Source of the DNA: Polaromonas sp.
GTDB taxonomy: Bacteria > Pseudomonadota > Gammaproteobacteria > Burkholderiales > Burkholderiaceae_C
Assembly: GCF_029945685.1 (NCBI RefSeq)
Contig: NZ_JAQSDA010000027.1
Coordinates: forward strand, 372,001-436,000
Direction: 5' to 3'
Length of the DNA: 64,000 bases
In this document: piece by piece, positions 17,347-25,548 of the stretch
Layout of the letters: each line of letters begins with the position of its first letter
Position numbering within the stretch: position 1 is the first letter of the stretch
Translations under genes and position numbers: made by a program
Notes under the pieces: generated by a model
Told to the model about the DNA's origin: nothing
Database searches by the model: none
Seen by the model: the letters and a program-made list of their open reading frames with translations, nothing else

Positions 17347-18336
17347 ATACAGCCCCGCGATCCGGTCACCCTGCCTGCCAAACCGACCCAGCCCCACCTC
17401 CACCAGACCTTCGGGACGGCGAAGCAGGAACAACACATCCATCCCCATGCGCTGTGCCATGGCCAGACCTTCGTCGGGGCCTGCCACCAGCAAGGCCGTG
17501 GCCCAGGCGTCCGCTTGCATGCAGGTACGCGCCAGCACGGTGACCGATGCCACGGCGTTGTTCACAGGCGCACAGCGGCGCGCGTCCATGGTGTGCGCGA
17601 GGCGCGCATCGCCCACCTCCAGATAACGCCGGTAGTCGCCCGAGGTGGCCACGGCCAGATCTTCCAGCTCGATGACCCCGTGCACCGCGCGGTGTCCCGC
17701 CTCGGGGCGTTCGAGCGCCACCGCCCAGGGCACGCCGCTGGCCTGGGCTCCCACGGCGCGCAGCTCACCATCCAGCGCTGCGAGCGCATGCCGCACACCG
17801 TGCTGTAGCAGCACGGTGGCCATGCGGTCCACCGCGTAGCCCTTGGCGATGCCGCACAGGTCGAGCTGCAAGGGCGCACGCTTGCGGGCGCGGCCTGCGG
17901 GCCTGTCCAGCTCCAGGCACCCGTGCGCAGTGAGGGGGGTGGACTGGCTTGCGGCGCGGATCGCCTGCGCGTCGGGTGCATCGCGCACCGCGCCAAACCC
18001 CCAGGCATCAACCAGTGCCCCAACGCACGGATCGAATGCACCCGCGCTCAGGCGGCGGACGTCGAGCGCACAGTCCAGTACCTCCAGTATTTCAGCGGGC
18101 AGGTCCACCCAGTCGTCCACGGGCGCGCGGTTCAGGCGCATGAGGTCGCTGTCCGGTTTCCAGGGCGACATCTGCTCGTCCACCTGCTCCACCGCAGCGG
18201 CGAGGTCCTGGTGCAAGGCCTCCAGGTCCATGGTGTGGTCGGCGTCGATACTGGCCGACCAGCGTGTGCCCATGGTCGGGCCGTGCAGGGTGGTCCGCTT
18301 GCAGGCCGTGGCGGGCTCAGAAGACATCTTCGGCAT
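17329..18336 (-). CDS. apbE: ApbE-family FAD:protein FMN transferase
   Basis: A 335-residue ApbE protein that covalently attaches FMN to Thr/Ser of target flavoproteins using FAD and Mg. Family blocks are present: TLHGPTMGTRWS at the N-terminus, LDLCGIAKGYAVDRM in the centre, HTMDARRCAPV, and the metal-site segment QADAWATALLVAGP. No signal peptide is evident, unlike many exported ApbE proteins. The start is set by AAAGGAG five bases upstream, inside the end of the preceding reductase gene, with which it overlaps by 20 bases. The likely partner is in the same operon, but no classic flavinylation motif was recognised there. Confidence 0.9.
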   Translation of the reverse strand: MPKMSSEPATACKRTTLHGPTMGTRWSASIDADHTMDLEALHQDLAAAVEQVDEQMSPWKPDSDLMRLNRAPVDDWVDLPAEILEVLDCALDVRRLSAGAFDPCVGALVDAWGFGAVRDAPDAQAIRAASQSTPLTAHGCLELDRPAGRARKRAPLQLDLCGIAKGYAVDRMATVLLQHGVRHALAALDGELRAVGAQASGVPWAVALERPEAGHRAVHGVIELEDLAVATSGDYRRYLEVGDARLAHTMDARRCAPVNNAVASVTVLARTCMQADAWATALLVAGPDEGLAMAQRMGMDVLFLLRRPEGLVEVGLGRFGRQGDRIAGLYSLLDG

Positions 18337-20524
18337 AACGCTCCTTTGCTTTCAGCGTCGATACATTCAACTGCAGGGGTGCCAGCACCACGTCCAGCGT
18401 CTCGGCCACGCCATGCGCCATGGCGCGGCTTCCGCAAACGCGCACGATGGCGCCCTGTGCCACCAGGCCGCGCACGCGCTCGGCGTCGCGGCGCAGGGCA
18501 TCCTGCACATAGCCGCCGCCGTCGGGCACGCGGGAGAAAGCCGTCTGCAGCGTTGTCAGGCGCCCTTCGCCGAGCCAGCGCTGGATGTCGGGGCCGAAGT
18601 AAAAATCCAGCGCCGGGTCTCGTCCTCCAAAGTACAGGTGCATCGGGGTCCGTCTGTCGTTGCGGCGGATGAAGCCGGCCAGCGGCGCCACGCCTGTGCC
18701 CGACCCGATCAGCAGCACAGGCCGCCGCGTTCGCGACAGTGCAAAGCCGGGGTTGGGCCGGATAAAGGCGGTGATGCTATCCCCCTTCTGCAGGCCCAGC
18801 AAGTGCGTGGAGCACAGGCCGCCAGGCATTTGACGCACGCAGATTTCCAGAAACCCGTCTTCCCACCCCGACGCCAGCGAGTAGTAGCGCGGCACGGCCG
18901 AACCCGGCGGCACGATGCCCACGAGATCGCCTGCTGCAAACCGCGCCAGACCGTGCCCGCGCAGGCGTGCGCCCGGGCCCTGTGCAGGCCACGCAAAGCG
19001 CAGGATCGCCGTGGCCTGCCCGGTCGCACCGGGGTAGTCCTGGCGCGCCAAAAGCGTGAGCGCCGCAGTGGGTGGCACGCGCGGCACATGCTCCAGCACC
19101 AGGGGTTCGCCCAGCGCCTGTGCCAGGGCAAGGCCCCAGCGCGCGAACTGCTGGCCCGATTGCTGGTGGATGCACTCGAGCGGCAGCAGTGCGGGGCAGC
19201 CCTGCGCGCGCAGCGTCTGGTCCAACACCTCGGCAAAGGCGCAGAAGGCCGGAAACTGCCGGTCGCCAAAGCCCAGCACCGTCACCGGCACAGCGCTGGC
19301 GTTGAGCCTGGCGATGCGCTCCAGGGCGTGGCTGGCGTGAGCCGGGGCCTGGCCTTCACCATAGGTTGCTGCAAGCACAAACACCTGCCGCGTGGCGGCC
19401 GTGGTTCGAAAATTTTCCAGCGCGCTGGTGTGAACGCGGTGGCCGCCCTGGCTCAGCGCGTCTTGCAGCGTTTGGGCAAAACCCCAGGTACTGCCGCCTT
19501 CGCTGGCAACGAAGATGAGCACGTCGGCCTGTGCCAGCGGGGTGTTGCCCGTGATGTGTGGTGCCTGGCGGCGTGCTTGCCACCAGATGACAAGGCCCGA
19601 CAGCCAGAACAGCAGCACGCTGGCGCCCACGAGCCCGAGCACCACGGCCCAGGGCCAGGCCGCTTCGCCCGTGTGCAGCACCACGGCGAGGTCGTAAACA
19701 CGCTGCGCAGAGGTGGCGTCCTGCCAGGCCAGCATTTGCCCCGAGTACCTGTCGATCCAGCCTTGACCCTGGGCGGTGGCGACCTTCCAGGTATCCTCCG
19801 GGTCGGTGGCGCCGGGGAAATTCAGCTTGCGCAAATCCTGCACAGCAAGGCTTTGCAGCGTGGCGAGCTGTGCGCCGGGCAAGGCTGGCTTGCCGGTGAC
19901 CACCGAGAGCACTTCAGGCTCGATCCTGGTGTCCAGTGCCACGAGGCCCAGGGTCGATGCGCTCATGGTCAGCGCCGTGATCGATGTCAGGCACAGGACT
20001 GCGAGTACCACACGGCCCGCGACCACATGGATGCGTTGCGCCATCGAGCCACGCACCCGCGCCGCCAGCCGCCGCCAGCCGCCCATGCGCCGCAGCAGCA
20101 GCACCAGCGCAGAAACGCACACCAGGCCCATGGCCAGCGCAATGCCCGCTGCACCCCAGCGCCCGGCGTCGCCGAGCAGCAGTGAGCGGTGCAGGTTCTT
20201 CACCCAGCGCGGCAGCGCCGAGGCTTGCCACGCACCCAGCACCCGGCCATCGGCCGGGTCCACGTAAGACGCCTGCGGCTGGTCGCCGGCAAAGCTGAAC
20301 ACCACGATGGCACCCGAGGGCAGGTGGCGAATTTCTTCCGCGCCCGGGACGGTGCGCGTCACGCGCTCCACCAGCGTGGCCACGGCCAGATCGCCCGGTG
20401 CGGCGGAAGCCTGCCAGGCCTGCTGCACCGGATCGATCGCCAGGATGGCGCCGGTGACGCCCAGCACCACGGCCAGGGTGCCAACGGTCAGGCCCAGCCA
20501 GCGGTGAATGGCTTTCCAGCTCAT
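18317..20524 (-). CDS. PepSY-domain membrane flavodoxin/FAD reductase (sulfite-reductase-alpha-like)
   Basis: A 735-residue fusion. Residues 1 to about 365 form a PepSY-associated transmembrane unit (first helix KAIHRWLGLTVGTLAVVLGVTGAIL, further helices near 125-200 and 325-350). Then comes a flavodoxin domain (ILIFVASEGGSTWGFA), an FAD-binding domain (RYYSLAS, GGLCSTHL) and an NADPH domain (LIGSGTGVAPLAGFIR) ending ERYAEDVF with the aromatic C-terminal residue seen in cytochrome P450 reductase relatives. It can move electrons from NADPH to flavin and across or to the inner membrane; ferric reductase-like activity is plausible but unproven. It is coupled to apbE downstream and DUF2271 and PepSY genes upstream. 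Confidence 0.9.
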   Translation of the reverse strand: MSWKAIHRWLGLTVGTLAVVLGVTGAILAIDPVQQAWQASAAPGDLAVATLVERVTRTVPGAEEIRHLPSGAIVVFSFAGDQPQASYVDPADGRVLGAWQASALPRWVKNLHRSLLLGDAGRWGAAGIALAMGLVCVSALVLLLRRMGGWRRLAARVRGSMAQRIHVVAGRVVLAVLCLTSITALTMSASTLGLVALDTRIEPEVLSVVTGKPALPGAQLATLQSLAVQDLRKLNFPGATDPEDTWKVATAQGQGWIDRYSGQMLAWQDATSAQRVYDLAVVLHTGEAAWPWAVVLGLVGASVLLFWLSGLVIWWQARRQAPHITGNTPLAQADVLIFVASEGGSTWGFAQTLQDALSQGGHRVHTSALENFRTTAATRQVFVLAATYGEGQAPAHASHALERIARLNASAVPVTVLGFGDRQFPAFCAFAEVLDQTLRAQGCPALLPLECIHQQSGQQFARWGLALAQALGEPLVLEHVPRVPPTAALTLLARQDYPGATGQATAILRFAWPAQGPGARLRGHGLARFAAGDLVGIVPPGSAVPRYYSLASGWEDGFLEICVRQMPGGLCSTHLLGLQKGDSITAFIRPNPGFALSRTRRPVLLIGSGTGVAPLAGFIRRNDRRTPMHLYFGGRDPALDFYFGPDIQRWLGEGRLTTLQTAFSRVPDGGGYVQDALRRDAERVRGLVAQGAIVRVCGSRAMAHGVAETLDVVLAPLQLNVSTLKAKERYAEDVF

Positions 20525-20534
20525 GCGAGACCCT

Positions 20535-21011
20535 TCATTGGAGCTGGAAGGTCACCGACTGGATGTACTGCTTGCCGGCCTGCGGCTTGCCGGCGTTGGC
20601 TTTGGACAGCGGTACGCGGACCTCCGACGGGCTGTCGCGCATGTTTTCTGCTGCGGCGTCGATGCGGATTTCATAGCCCGCGTCAATCAGTGCATCCGCC
20701 AGATCGGCCGTGACCTTGAGTGTGCGCCCCGCGCCCACGCTGGCACCGGTGACGCCGTCCAGCCGCTTGGCGTCACCGGCCGAGAGGCGACTCCAGTCAG
20801 ACAGGTGCTTGTGGTACTTCGCCTTGCCGCCGGCCACCCACAGCGTGCGCACATAGGCGCCTTTCGCATCGGTCAGGTACGCCGCCAGGTAGGCACCGTC
20901 GCCACCGTAGTTCTTGAGCTGGGCGGTCAGCGTGAGTGGGCGGCTGTGTGCCAGTGCGGGAAGCGCCAGCGCGCAGGCGGTGGCCAAAATAGTCAAAAGA
21001 GGTTTGGACAT
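20535..21011 (-). CDS. DUF2271 periplasmic protein
   Basis: A 158-residue protein with a signal peptide (cleavage near ALAHS-RP) and a DUF2271 domain covering the rest: LTLTAQLKNYGGDGAYLAAYLTDA, ..YVRTLWVAGGKAKYHKHLSDWSR, a pattern I associate with this family. It carries no catalytic motif. It sits 10 bases upstream of the PepSY reductase gene in an operon ending with apbE; DUF2271 proteins commonly travel with PepSY and ApbE genes, so a periplasmic role in flavin or iron redox chemistry is likely but undefined. Confidence 0.85.
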   Translation of the reverse strand: MSKPLLTILATACALALPALAHSRPLTLTAQLKNYGGDGAYLAAYLTDAKGAYVRTLWVAGGKAKYHKHLSDWSRLSAGDAKRLDGVTGASVGAGRTLKVTADLADALIDAGYEIRIDAAAENMRDSPSEVRVPLSKANAGKPQAGKQYIQSVTFQLQ

Positions 21012-21036
21012 GGTGATGCTCCTGTGGGATTGGCGA

Positions 21037-21450
21037 TTACTGGATCTGGCCGCGCGGCGCGCTGCCAGGGGTCAACAAAGGGGATGGCGCGGAGGCGCCG
21101 TCCGGTTGCGGCGGTCGTGCCTGCTGCGCGGCACCCTCGTCACCACGATCGCGTTCCCGGGAACGTTGGTGGTCGTCTTGCTTCATCTTCAACACTTTCA
21201 GGGTTTCCGGGTCGATCTTGGCTTTGAAGGTGCGTCCCTGGGCATCCGTGCCGCGAACTTCATAGCAGCCGTCGTCGATCTTCAGCCGCTGGATCTGCCA
21301 GCCCTGTGCGGCCGCCATTTGCCGCACAGCCTCGCGCGTCTGCCAGCGATTGAGCGGTGCATCACAATCGTCACCGGCCCATGCGGGCAGGACGGCCAGG
21401 CCCACTGACAAAACCAGCAAGCCATGGCGCAAAGGGGCGGGGTATTTCAT
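21037..21450 (-). CDS. PepSY-domain secreted protein
   Basis: A 137-residue exported protein (signal peptide ending LPAWAGDD). Residues about 35-92 form one PepSY domain: REAVRQMAAAQGWQIQRLKIDDGCYEVRGTD then GRTFKAKIDPETLKVLKMK. The tail of about 45 residues is charged and Pro/Ala-rich, probably disordered. First gene of the PepSY-DUF2271-reductase-ApbE operon; the AAAGGACACTCCC leader supports the start. A MITE-like element begins 25 bases upstream and may affect transcription. Confidence 0.85.
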   Translation of the reverse strand: MKYPAPLRHGLLVLSVGLAVLPAWAGDDCDAPLNRWQTREAVRQMAAAQGWQIQRLKIDDGCYEVRGTDAQGRTFKAKIDPETLKVLKMKQDDHQRSRERDRGDEGAAQQARPPQPDGASAPSPLLTPGSAPRGQIQ

Positions 21451-21475
21451 GGGAGTGTCCTTTAAAACGGGTTGG

Positions 21476-21631
21476 GGAAGCGCTGAATAAGTCCTGGCGG
21501 ATGCGCGGCAGCCGGATCGGGATGCAAGGCGGATTTCGCAGCCAATAGCTGGCTATTGGCAAGAAATTCAACGCCGCAGACCGCCCGAGCCCGGCTGATC
21601 GCACGCCGCAGGGGACTTGTTCAGCGCTTCC
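21476..21631. mobile_element. MITE-like element, 156 bp, no transposase
   Basis: Bounded by 19-bp terminal inverted repeats GGAAGCGCTGAAYAAGTCC with a single mismatch. The interior contains a perfect hairpin with GCCAATAG arms. It has no coding capacity and no transposase gene is nearby, so it would depend on an element elsewhere. No clear target-site duplication was found. Confidence 0.7.
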
Positions 21632-22132
21632 GTGGAACATGATGAACGGTTTGCGGTGCCGAAAATGCCAGGGCTGGTGCCCGACAGCCAAATTCCAGCT
21701 GCAACTTTGATACGCATCATGGTTCTGCTTTCCTGTTCAATGGGATTGTGGAGAAAACACCCTGTATGCATGCTGAATGGCGCATTCATCTTCTGTTCAT
21801 CGCCCAAAAGGCAAAACACGGGCCTGTGGTCTCGTGCAGCAGGGCTGGCCCCGTCGCTGCCTTGTTCTGTCTGGCTTGGGAATGTAGTGCCCCGATGGGT
21901 CCGGCCAACCAGGGCTTGTTCACACCGTGAATACAGGTGCAAACGCGGTGAACACAGCGCCAATCAAGGCGTGCGACGACACCCGGACCGGGCGTCCGGG
22001 CTGGGAGTGCACCGAAGAGTAGCGTTGGTGAAACCGGCTATGCTGATACTGCCCGACTCGGCGCGCCCAGTCTGTTCATCTCCGTACGCGGCAGCCCGCT
22101 TTGGGGTCTGAGTCGGAGGAGGCCGCGACGAG
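21632..22132. other. 500-bp non-coding gap with possible gene remnant and inverted repeat
   Basis: No convincing gene. On the minus strand a start (MMRIKVAAGIWLSG) with AGGAAAG upstream at about 21715 runs into the MITE after about 28 codons and could be the 5' end of a broken exported-protein gene. At 21917-21935 there is an imperfect inverted repeat, TGTTCAC..GTGAATACA, with a further GTGAACACA half-site nearby; a regulator site is possible but unproven. Confidence 0.4.
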
Positions 22133-23299
22133 TCAGGCCGCCAGCTCTTTCATCACCGCGTACAGGTCCGCCTTGCCCTCGAAACCAATGCCCGGCAGCT
22201 CGGGCAGGGTGACGTAACCGTCCACCACTTTGACACCGTCGGGAAAACCGCCGTAAGGCTGGAACAGGTCCGGGTAAGACTCGTTGCCGCCCAGGCCCAG
22301 TCCCGCTGCGATGGCCAGGGACATCTGGTGGCCGCCGTGCGGAATGCAGCGCGTGGGTGACCAGCCGTGGTCCCTGACCATGTCCAGCGTGCGCAGGTAT
22401 TCGACCAGGCCGTAACTCAGCGCGCAGTCGAACTGCAGCCAGTCGCGGTCCGGCCGCATGCCGCCGTAACGGATCAGGTTGCGTGCGTCCTGCATGGAAA
22501 ACAGGTTCTCGCCGGTCGCCATCGGCCCCGCGTAATGCGGCGCCAGTTCGGCCTGCAGCGCGTAGTCCAGCGGATCACCGGCTTCCTCGTACCAGAAGAG
22601 GCTGTACTGCGACAGCGCCTTGGCGTATTCCACGGCGGTCTTCAGGTCGAAACGGCCATTGGCATCGACCGCGAGCTGCTGGCCAGGGGCCAGCATGCCC
22701 AGCACCGCCTCGATACGCCGGCAGTCGTCGGCCAGGGACGCGCCGCCTATCTTCATCTTGACCACCGAGTAGCCGCGGTCCAGATAGCTGCGCATTTCAG
22801 CCATCAGCTTGGCGTCGTCTTTGCCCGGGTAGTAATAGCCGCCGGCGGCGTAAACGAACACCTTGCGATTCGGCGTGCCGGTGCCGTAGCGTTCGGCGAG
22901 CAGCTGGTACAGCGGCTTGCCCGCTATCTTGGCCACCGCATCCCAGACCGCCATGTCGATGGTGCCGACAGCCACCGAGCGCTCGCCGTGGCCGCCGGGT
23001 TTTTCATTGGTCATCATGGCGGCCCAGACCTTGTGCGCATCCAGGTTGTTGCCGCTGGCGTCGATCAGGCTCTCGGGCGCGGCTTCGAGGATGCGCGGCG
23101 CAAAACGTTCACGGATCAACCCGCCCTGGCCGTAACGGCCGTTGGAATTGAAGCCGTAGCCGATCACCGGCTTGCCGTCACGGATCACGTCGGTGACCAC
23201 TGCCACCAGGCTTAGCGTCATTTTCGAGAAGTCGATGTAGGCGTTGCGGATGTCGGATTTGATGGGCTGGGTGATTTCACGGATGTTGGTGATCTTCAT
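22133..23299 (-). CDS. tarD: D(-)-tartrate dehydratase (enolase superfamily)
   Basis: A 388-residue enolase-superfamily enzyme very like characterised bradyrhizobial TarD, which dehydrates D-tartrate to oxaloacetate. Recognised from long conserved stretches: FNSNGRYGQGGLIRERFAPR, NEKPGGHGERSVAVGTIDMA, the catalytic Lys pair in VVKMKIGGA (K181, K183), metal-ligand segments AVDANGRFD and WYEEAGDPLD, and the catalytic His in RCIPHGGHQMS. A LysR regulator gene lies directly upstream on the same strand. It complements the tartrate dehydrogenase gene about 16 kb to the right, suggesting use of more than one tartrate isomer. Confidence 0.92.
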   Translation of the reverse strand: MKITNIREITQPIKSDIRNAYIDFSKMTLSLVAVVTDVIRDGKPVIGYGFNSNGRYGQGGLIRERFAPRILEAAPESLIDASGNNLDAHKVWAAMMTNEKPGGHGERSVAVGTIDMAVWDAVAKIAGKPLYQLLAERYGTGTPNRKVFVYAAGGYYYPGKDDAKLMAEMRSYLDRGYSVVKMKIGGASLADDCRRIEAVLGMLAPGQQLAVDANGRFDLKTAVEYAKALSQYSLFWYEEAGDPLDYALQAELAPHYAGPMATGENLFSMQDARNLIRYGGMRPDRDWLQFDCALSYGLVEYLRTLDMVRDHGWSPTRCIPHGGHQMSLAIAAGLGLGGNESYPDLFQPYGGFPDGVKVVDGYVTLPELPGIGFEGKADLYAVMKELAA

Positions 23300-23413
23300 G
23301 GGTCTGCTTCACGGGTTGGTATTGATGGGATGTCATTGGCGCCGCCTGCCCCGGCGCCCAATGCCGATATTCTCCAGCGGCAGACAAGTTCTGGTGCCAG
23401 GTGGCTAAAACGA

Positions 23414-24322
23414 TCAATGGCTATTCTCGCGGAACAGCGCTTCGATCACGCCGCGCAGCCAGCGATTGCCCGGGTCTGCCTCGAAACGTTTGCTCCAGTG
23501 CAGCGACACCGTGAAATCGCGCAGCGGAAACGGCGGCTCGATGACGGTGTAGCCGCCGCCGGCCGCGAAAATGTTGGCGATATTGCGCGGCATCACCACC
23601 GCCAGATCGGTGGCCCGGACGATGGACGGCAGCACCATGAAGTGTTCCGTCGTCAGCCGCAGGCGCTCTTCGAGCTGCAGCATCTGCAGGATGCGCAAGG
23701 TATCGGAGTGGGTACGCACCGCCACAAACTCCAGCTGCCGCAGGGCATCGAGCAGCGCCTGCCCGCTGCGCCGGCGTCGGGCGAAAGGGTGGCCTTCGCG
23801 CAGCAGCACGATGTAGCGGTCCTTGAGCAGTTGCACGCGCTGCGTGTCTTTCACCGTCGGCAAGAAGCCAAAGGCAAAGTCGATGCGCCCGTTGTCCAGC
23901 GCCGGAGCGATCTCGTTGCTGGGGCGGGGCGAGGTTTCAATGCGCACCCCCGGTGCCAGATCGCGCAGCGCCGCCATCAGCTCTGGCAGGAAGCGGCCTT
24001 CGCCAATGTCGCTCATGTGAATGCGAAACACCTTGTGCGACAGCAGCGGTTCAAACAGCGCCGACTCATTGAGCGCCTGCTCCAGCGTCGCCAGCGCGCT
24101 GCGCACCGCGTCCGCCAGGCGGTCGGCCTTGGGCGTGGGCTGCACGCCACCGCCGGCACGCACAAACAGCGGGTCCTTGATCAAGAGCCGCAGCCGCGTC
24201 AGGCCCTGGCTGGCGGCCGGCTGTGTCAGGTCCATCAGCTCGGCCGCGCGGCTGACGTTGCGCGTGCGGTAGACCGCGTCAAACAGGCGCAGCAAATTCA
24301 GGTCGATGTCTTTGATATGCAT
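23414..24322 (-). CDS. LysR-family transcriptional regulator
   Basis: A 302-residue LTTR starting MHIKDIDLNLLRLFDAVY; a longer frame upstream is rejected because it lacks the family N-terminus. HTH around residues 18-60 (NVSRAAELMDLTQPAASQGLTRLR), effector domain to the end. It lies upstream of tarD on the same strand and could regulate it. It is also divergent from a decayed 5' fragment of an iorA gene, and a shredded second copy of this lysR lies upstream of the intact iorA at 30.3-30.5 kb, so its original target may be iorAB. Confidence 0.9.
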   Translation of the reverse strand: MHIKDIDLNLLRLFDAVYRTRNVSRAAELMDLTQPAASQGLTRLRLLIKDPLFVRAGGGVQPTPKADRLADAVRSALATLEQALNESALFEPLLSHKVFRIHMSDIGEGRFLPELMAALRDLAPGVRIETSPRPSNEIAPALDNGRIDFAFGFLPTVKDTQRVQLLKDRYIVLLREGHPFARRRRSGQALLDALRQLEFVAVRTHSDTLRILQMLQLEERLRLTTEHFMVLPSIVRATDLAVVMPRNIANIFAAGGGYTVIEPPFPLRDFTVSLHWSKRFEADPGNRWLRGVIEALFRENSH

Positions 24323-24417
24323 TGAGTGAATACCAGTTAGTCTTGTTATTTTATTGATGGATAGTCGTATAGGACCCATCCAGGGCTTTTCACGACAAAT
24401 AGAGCCCGGAGGCAGCC

Positions 24418-24585
24418 TTGGAGGTTTCATTCGGCAAGGACATCGCGCCCCGCGCACGGTCGGTGCGAGCCATTCGGCGGCAGGGGCATCCCCGCGATCA
24501 CCAGGACGCTGCGCCAGTCCGGCGTGCCTTATGGTGGATGGGTACCAGGCGCGCCGTTGTCGCACCCGCTCGACATCCATGGCCT
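24418..24585 (+). pseudogene. Decayed 5' fragment of an iorA-like gene
   Basis: Starts with the same TTG codon and ribosome-site context as the intact gene at 30569 and encodes MEVSFGKDI (intact copy: MEVSFSKEI). Beyond about 10 codons the frame is lost by indels, yet DNA similarity continues through GGCATCCcCGCGATCACCA, the CAGTCCGGCGTG block, and GGTACCAGGCGCGCC to the CTCGACAT block, where it stops. Only about 55 codons of an original 740 remain. Confidence 0.8.
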
Positions 24586-24667
24586 TTTTCTTTCACGCTA
24601 CACGGTGGCTTTTGGGGGATCCAGAAAAGGCCGTCGCAGGGCCGCGCAGTTCACGGCCTGCTTCTTT

Positions 24668-24690
24668 AAGATATATATATAATAGATCTT
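24668..24690. promoter_or_regulatory. Predicted NsrR operator upstream of the globin-oxidase operon
   Basis: A 23-bp near-palindrome with arms AAGATATATAT and ATAATAGATCTT. It agrees at about 17 of 23 positions with the published NsrR consensus AAGATGYATTT..AAATRCATCTT, including both outer AAGAT/ATCTT arms. It lies 57 bases before the globin start, and an NsrR-like gene is in the same operon, suggesting autoregulated NO-responsive repression. Confidence 0.7.
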
Positions 24691-24746
24691 AAAACGATCT
24701 ACCCCTGCGCCTGTCGACCGACAGCCGACCATCAAGGATCCTCCGT

Positions 24747-25145
24747 ATGCCCGCAGCCGATCTCTGTACCGATGATGAAGTCTCGGAACTGGTGCGCACG
24801 TTCTACGAGAACGTCCGCAAGGACAACTTGCTGGGCCCGATATTCCAGCGTCATGTGGCGAATTGGGATGAGCACCTGCCAAAAATGGTGGATTTCTGGT
24901 CTTCTGCCCTGCGCGGAACTGCCCGCTTTCGCGGCGCCCCCATGCCCAAACATGCCGCCCTGCCCGGACTCAGCGCGGCGCTGTTCCGGCACTGGCTCAC
25001 GCTGTTCCGGCGAACCACGGACGGCCTGCCAAACCGGGCCATGGCAGAGCGCGCCAACGACCTGGCAACACGCATCGCCCAGAGTCTGTGGTACGGCTAC
25101 CAGATGAGCCATGATGCAAACACACCGGCACGGGAAAACCTGTGA
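24747..25145 (+). CDS. Group III truncated hemoglobin
   Basis: A 132-residue 2-over-2 globin. The pattern LVRTFYENVRKDNLLGPIF, the WDEHLPKMVDFWSSALRG block and the proximal-His helix (MPKHAALPGLSAALFRHWLTLF) match group III (Ctb-like) truncated hemoglobins. Such proteins bind O2 or NO and are tied to nitrosative stress in other bacteria. It is the first gene after the predicted NsrR operator and leads an oxidase operon. Confidence 0.88.
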   Translation: MPAADLCTDDEVSELVRTFYENVRKDNLLGPIFQRHVANWDEHLPKMVDFWSSALRGTARFRGAPMPKHAALPGLSAALFRHWLTLFRRTTDGLPNRAMAERANDLATRIAQSLWYGYQMSHDANTPARENL

Positions 25146-25548
25146 GTCCCTTGCTCATCATTGACGAACCGGCTCACCTGCCGGCGGCTGCATCCTTCTG
25201 GCAGGCCGGCTTCGTGCGTGGTTCCCGCATGCTCTGTCTCGCGGGCGCTGATGCTGCCGGCCGTCGTCCTTCGACTGTTCGCCCGGACGACGGAGCGCCG
25301 TTCCCTGTGGCTGCTTCAACGGCTCGCGCGGGCATCGGCAGGTTTTTTCACCTTGTCTGTCTGGCGTTTTTATCCCATGATGCGTGGGCAGCATCCCGAC
25401 AGCGAAAACGTCAGAGCAGCAGAACCGGCGGCCTCGCCCGCAAAGGAATCATGATGAAAATTACCCTACCAGCCCCCCGCACCGGTCTGGCTTGCGCAGG
25501 GCGCGCAGGCCAGCCCCGCAGATCGGGCGTCTGCAGAAGTGGAGCCGC
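25146..25548 (+). other. 400-bp interval between globin and oxidase gene; coding status unclear
   Basis: Two overlapping open frames are possible. One begins at a GTG overlapping the globin stop (GTGA) and runs 136 codons to 25552, across the start of the oxidase gene; the other is 97 codons from 25161 and Arg/Leu-rich (RLFARTTERRSLWLLQRL). Neither resembles a family I know. The GTGA overlap slightly favours the first, but codon character is weak in both. It may be a decayed gene. Confidence 0.35.

Noticed and set aside
17843..20185. A 780-codon plus-strand frame opposite apbE and the reductase
   Set aside because: Low-complexity Arg/Gln/His-rich translation, typical antisense shadow of GC-rich coding DNA.
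21617..22111. A 164-codon plus-strand gene in the gap left of tarD
   Set aside because: No ribosome site, no family resemblance, starts inside the MITE.
24597..24695. ATATATATAT run as a simple promoter-only or origin-like AT tract
   Set aside because: Its symmetry and flanking AAGAT/ATCTT arms explain it better as an NsrR operator; no DnaA boxes or replication genes nearby.
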